This document shows positions 14,535 through 15,123 of a stretch of 15,123 nt of DNA, piece by piece. The stretch comes from Phycisphaerales bacterium (GTDB taxonomy: Bacteria; Planctomycetota; Phycisphaerae; Tepidisphaerales; Tepidisphaeraceae): positions 9,745 through 24,867 of the forward strand of contig PMAK01000219.1 in NCBI GenBank assembly GCA_003153655.1. Direction: 5' to 3'. The first letter of the stretch is position 1. The number at the start of each line of letters is the position of its first letter. The notes under the pieces are model-generated. The model was given only the letters and a program-made list of their open reading frames with translations, had not been told where the DNA came from and searched no databases. A program made the position numbers and the translations under genes.

Positions 14535-15123
14535 CTAGGGATTGGGTGTGATGGGTGAGCGGCCTCCGTAAAACGGCGGCACCCATCCGTCGTCGCCGAC
14601 GAGGATATTCAAACCCATATATTGCGCGGCTTCCTGCTCGGTGAGTTGCCTGGCCCAGGCCACTCGTTTGGTTGCGGCTGCGCCGGGTCCGGTGTTGCCA
14701 TATTCGGCGTATCGGGCGGTTTTTTCGTTGGCGGGATTTTTCCAGTTGAACCAGCCTTCGGGCCGGATATGAGCGCCTATCTCGCAGTCGATGAACGCCG
14801 TCGCGCCGAATGGGCGCCATGGCCGGCCCAGATAGACGGTTCCATCCTTTACGCCCTCATCAGCCGTCAGCTTGCAATGCAAAAAGACGTATCCGAAGCG
14901 GGTCTGCTGTTGCGTGGATGCGGCGGTGAGATATCCCTTGCCCTTGCTGCGAATCTCGCAGGAATCAAAAACGGCCGTCGATTTTCCGAAGATGAAATCG
15001 ACGTGTCCTTCGATATAGCAATCGTGAAAATAATTGCGCCCGTCGCTGTCGGCGAAGATCGTGTCCTGCCAGCCGAGGAATCGGCAGTTATCAAACGCGA
15101 CGCGATCGCCGGCGATTTCGATT
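14535..15123 (-). CDS. Second pectinesterase (CE8), 3' part; N-terminus outside window
   Basis: The C-terminal 195 residues of a CE8 pectin methylesterase, running off the right edge; its start lies beyond 15123. The frame opens with IEIAGDRVAFDNCRF and keeps the main catalytic motifs: GWQDT (with the first Asp), DFIFG (second Asp, 22 residues later), TAAST, and LGRPWRPFG with the substrate-binding Arg and Trp. The ending resembles the CE8 at 10546-11562, including PEGW and KTARYAEY..GPGA, so the two are paralogues within one locus. It stops with TAG only 16 bases from the stop of the convergent GH28 gene. The Gln of the oxyanion region, the signal peptide and the promoter are not visible. 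Confidence 0.93.
   Translation of the reverse strand, partial: IEIAGDRVAFDNCRFLGWQDTIFADSDGRNYFHDCYIEGHVDFIFGKSTAVFDSCEIRSKGKGYLTAASTQQQTRFGYVFLHCKLTADEGVKDGTVYLGRPWRPFGATAFIDCEIGAHIRPEGWFNWKNPANEKTARYAEYGNTGPGAAATKRVAWARQLTEQEAAQYMGLNILVGDDGWVPPFYGGRSPITPNP

Noticed and set aside
1..15123. CRISPR array, insertion sequence or prophage
   Set aside because: No regularly spaced repeats, transposase, terminal inverted repeats or phage genes were found; similarity among the GH28 genes is at family level only.

Overview
The window reads as a stretch of a planctomycete chromosome, most likely class Phycisphaerae (Tepidisphaerales-like soil or freshwater lineages). This is inferred from protein style, not from a marker gene. 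The large exported enzyme has the planctomycete N-terminal 'EPRxLLS' signature and a dockerin-like C-terminus. A prepilin-headed protein with a histidine-to-'DG' C-terminal motif, of the kind expanded in planctomycetes, sits among carbohydrate-active enzyme genes. The DNA is G+C-rich, so long antisense shadow reading frames are common.

Layout: (1) 1-51, the 3' part of a tRNA-Arg(TCG). (2) 261-3767 (-), a multimodular secreted GH28 polygalacturonase with dockerin. It is divergent from (3) 4003-5988 (+), a sodium:solute symporter, across a 235 bp control region. (4) 6174-7265 (+), a pilin-like surface protein, which converges on (5) 7351-8916 (-), a GH28 enzyme with no signal peptide; a strong two-way terminator lies between them. 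(6) A 286 bp divergent control region. (7) 9203-14518 (+), a tight four-gene operon: XylR-like AraC-family regulator, CE8 pectin methylesterase, exported GH28, and exported or lipoprotein GH28. (8) 14535-15123 (-), the 3' part of a second CE8 pectinesterase that runs off the window.

The genes form a pectin/homogalacturonan utilisation locus. Two CE8 esterases would remove methyl groups, three exported GH28 enzymes would hydrolyse the polygalacturonate, the symporter would import galacturonate or short oligomers, and the GH28 without a signal peptide would finish oligomers in the cytosol. The regulator has a LacI-type sugar-sensing domain fused to an AraC helix-turn-helix and probably controls the locus. 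The strategy visible here is hydrolytic: no polysaccharide lyase, unsaturated-uronate enzyme or galacturonate catabolic gene is present. No mobile element or CRISPR array was seen. The least explained parts are the pilin-like gene, the 66-residue basic extension of the regulator, and several repeats in the control regions that could be its operators.
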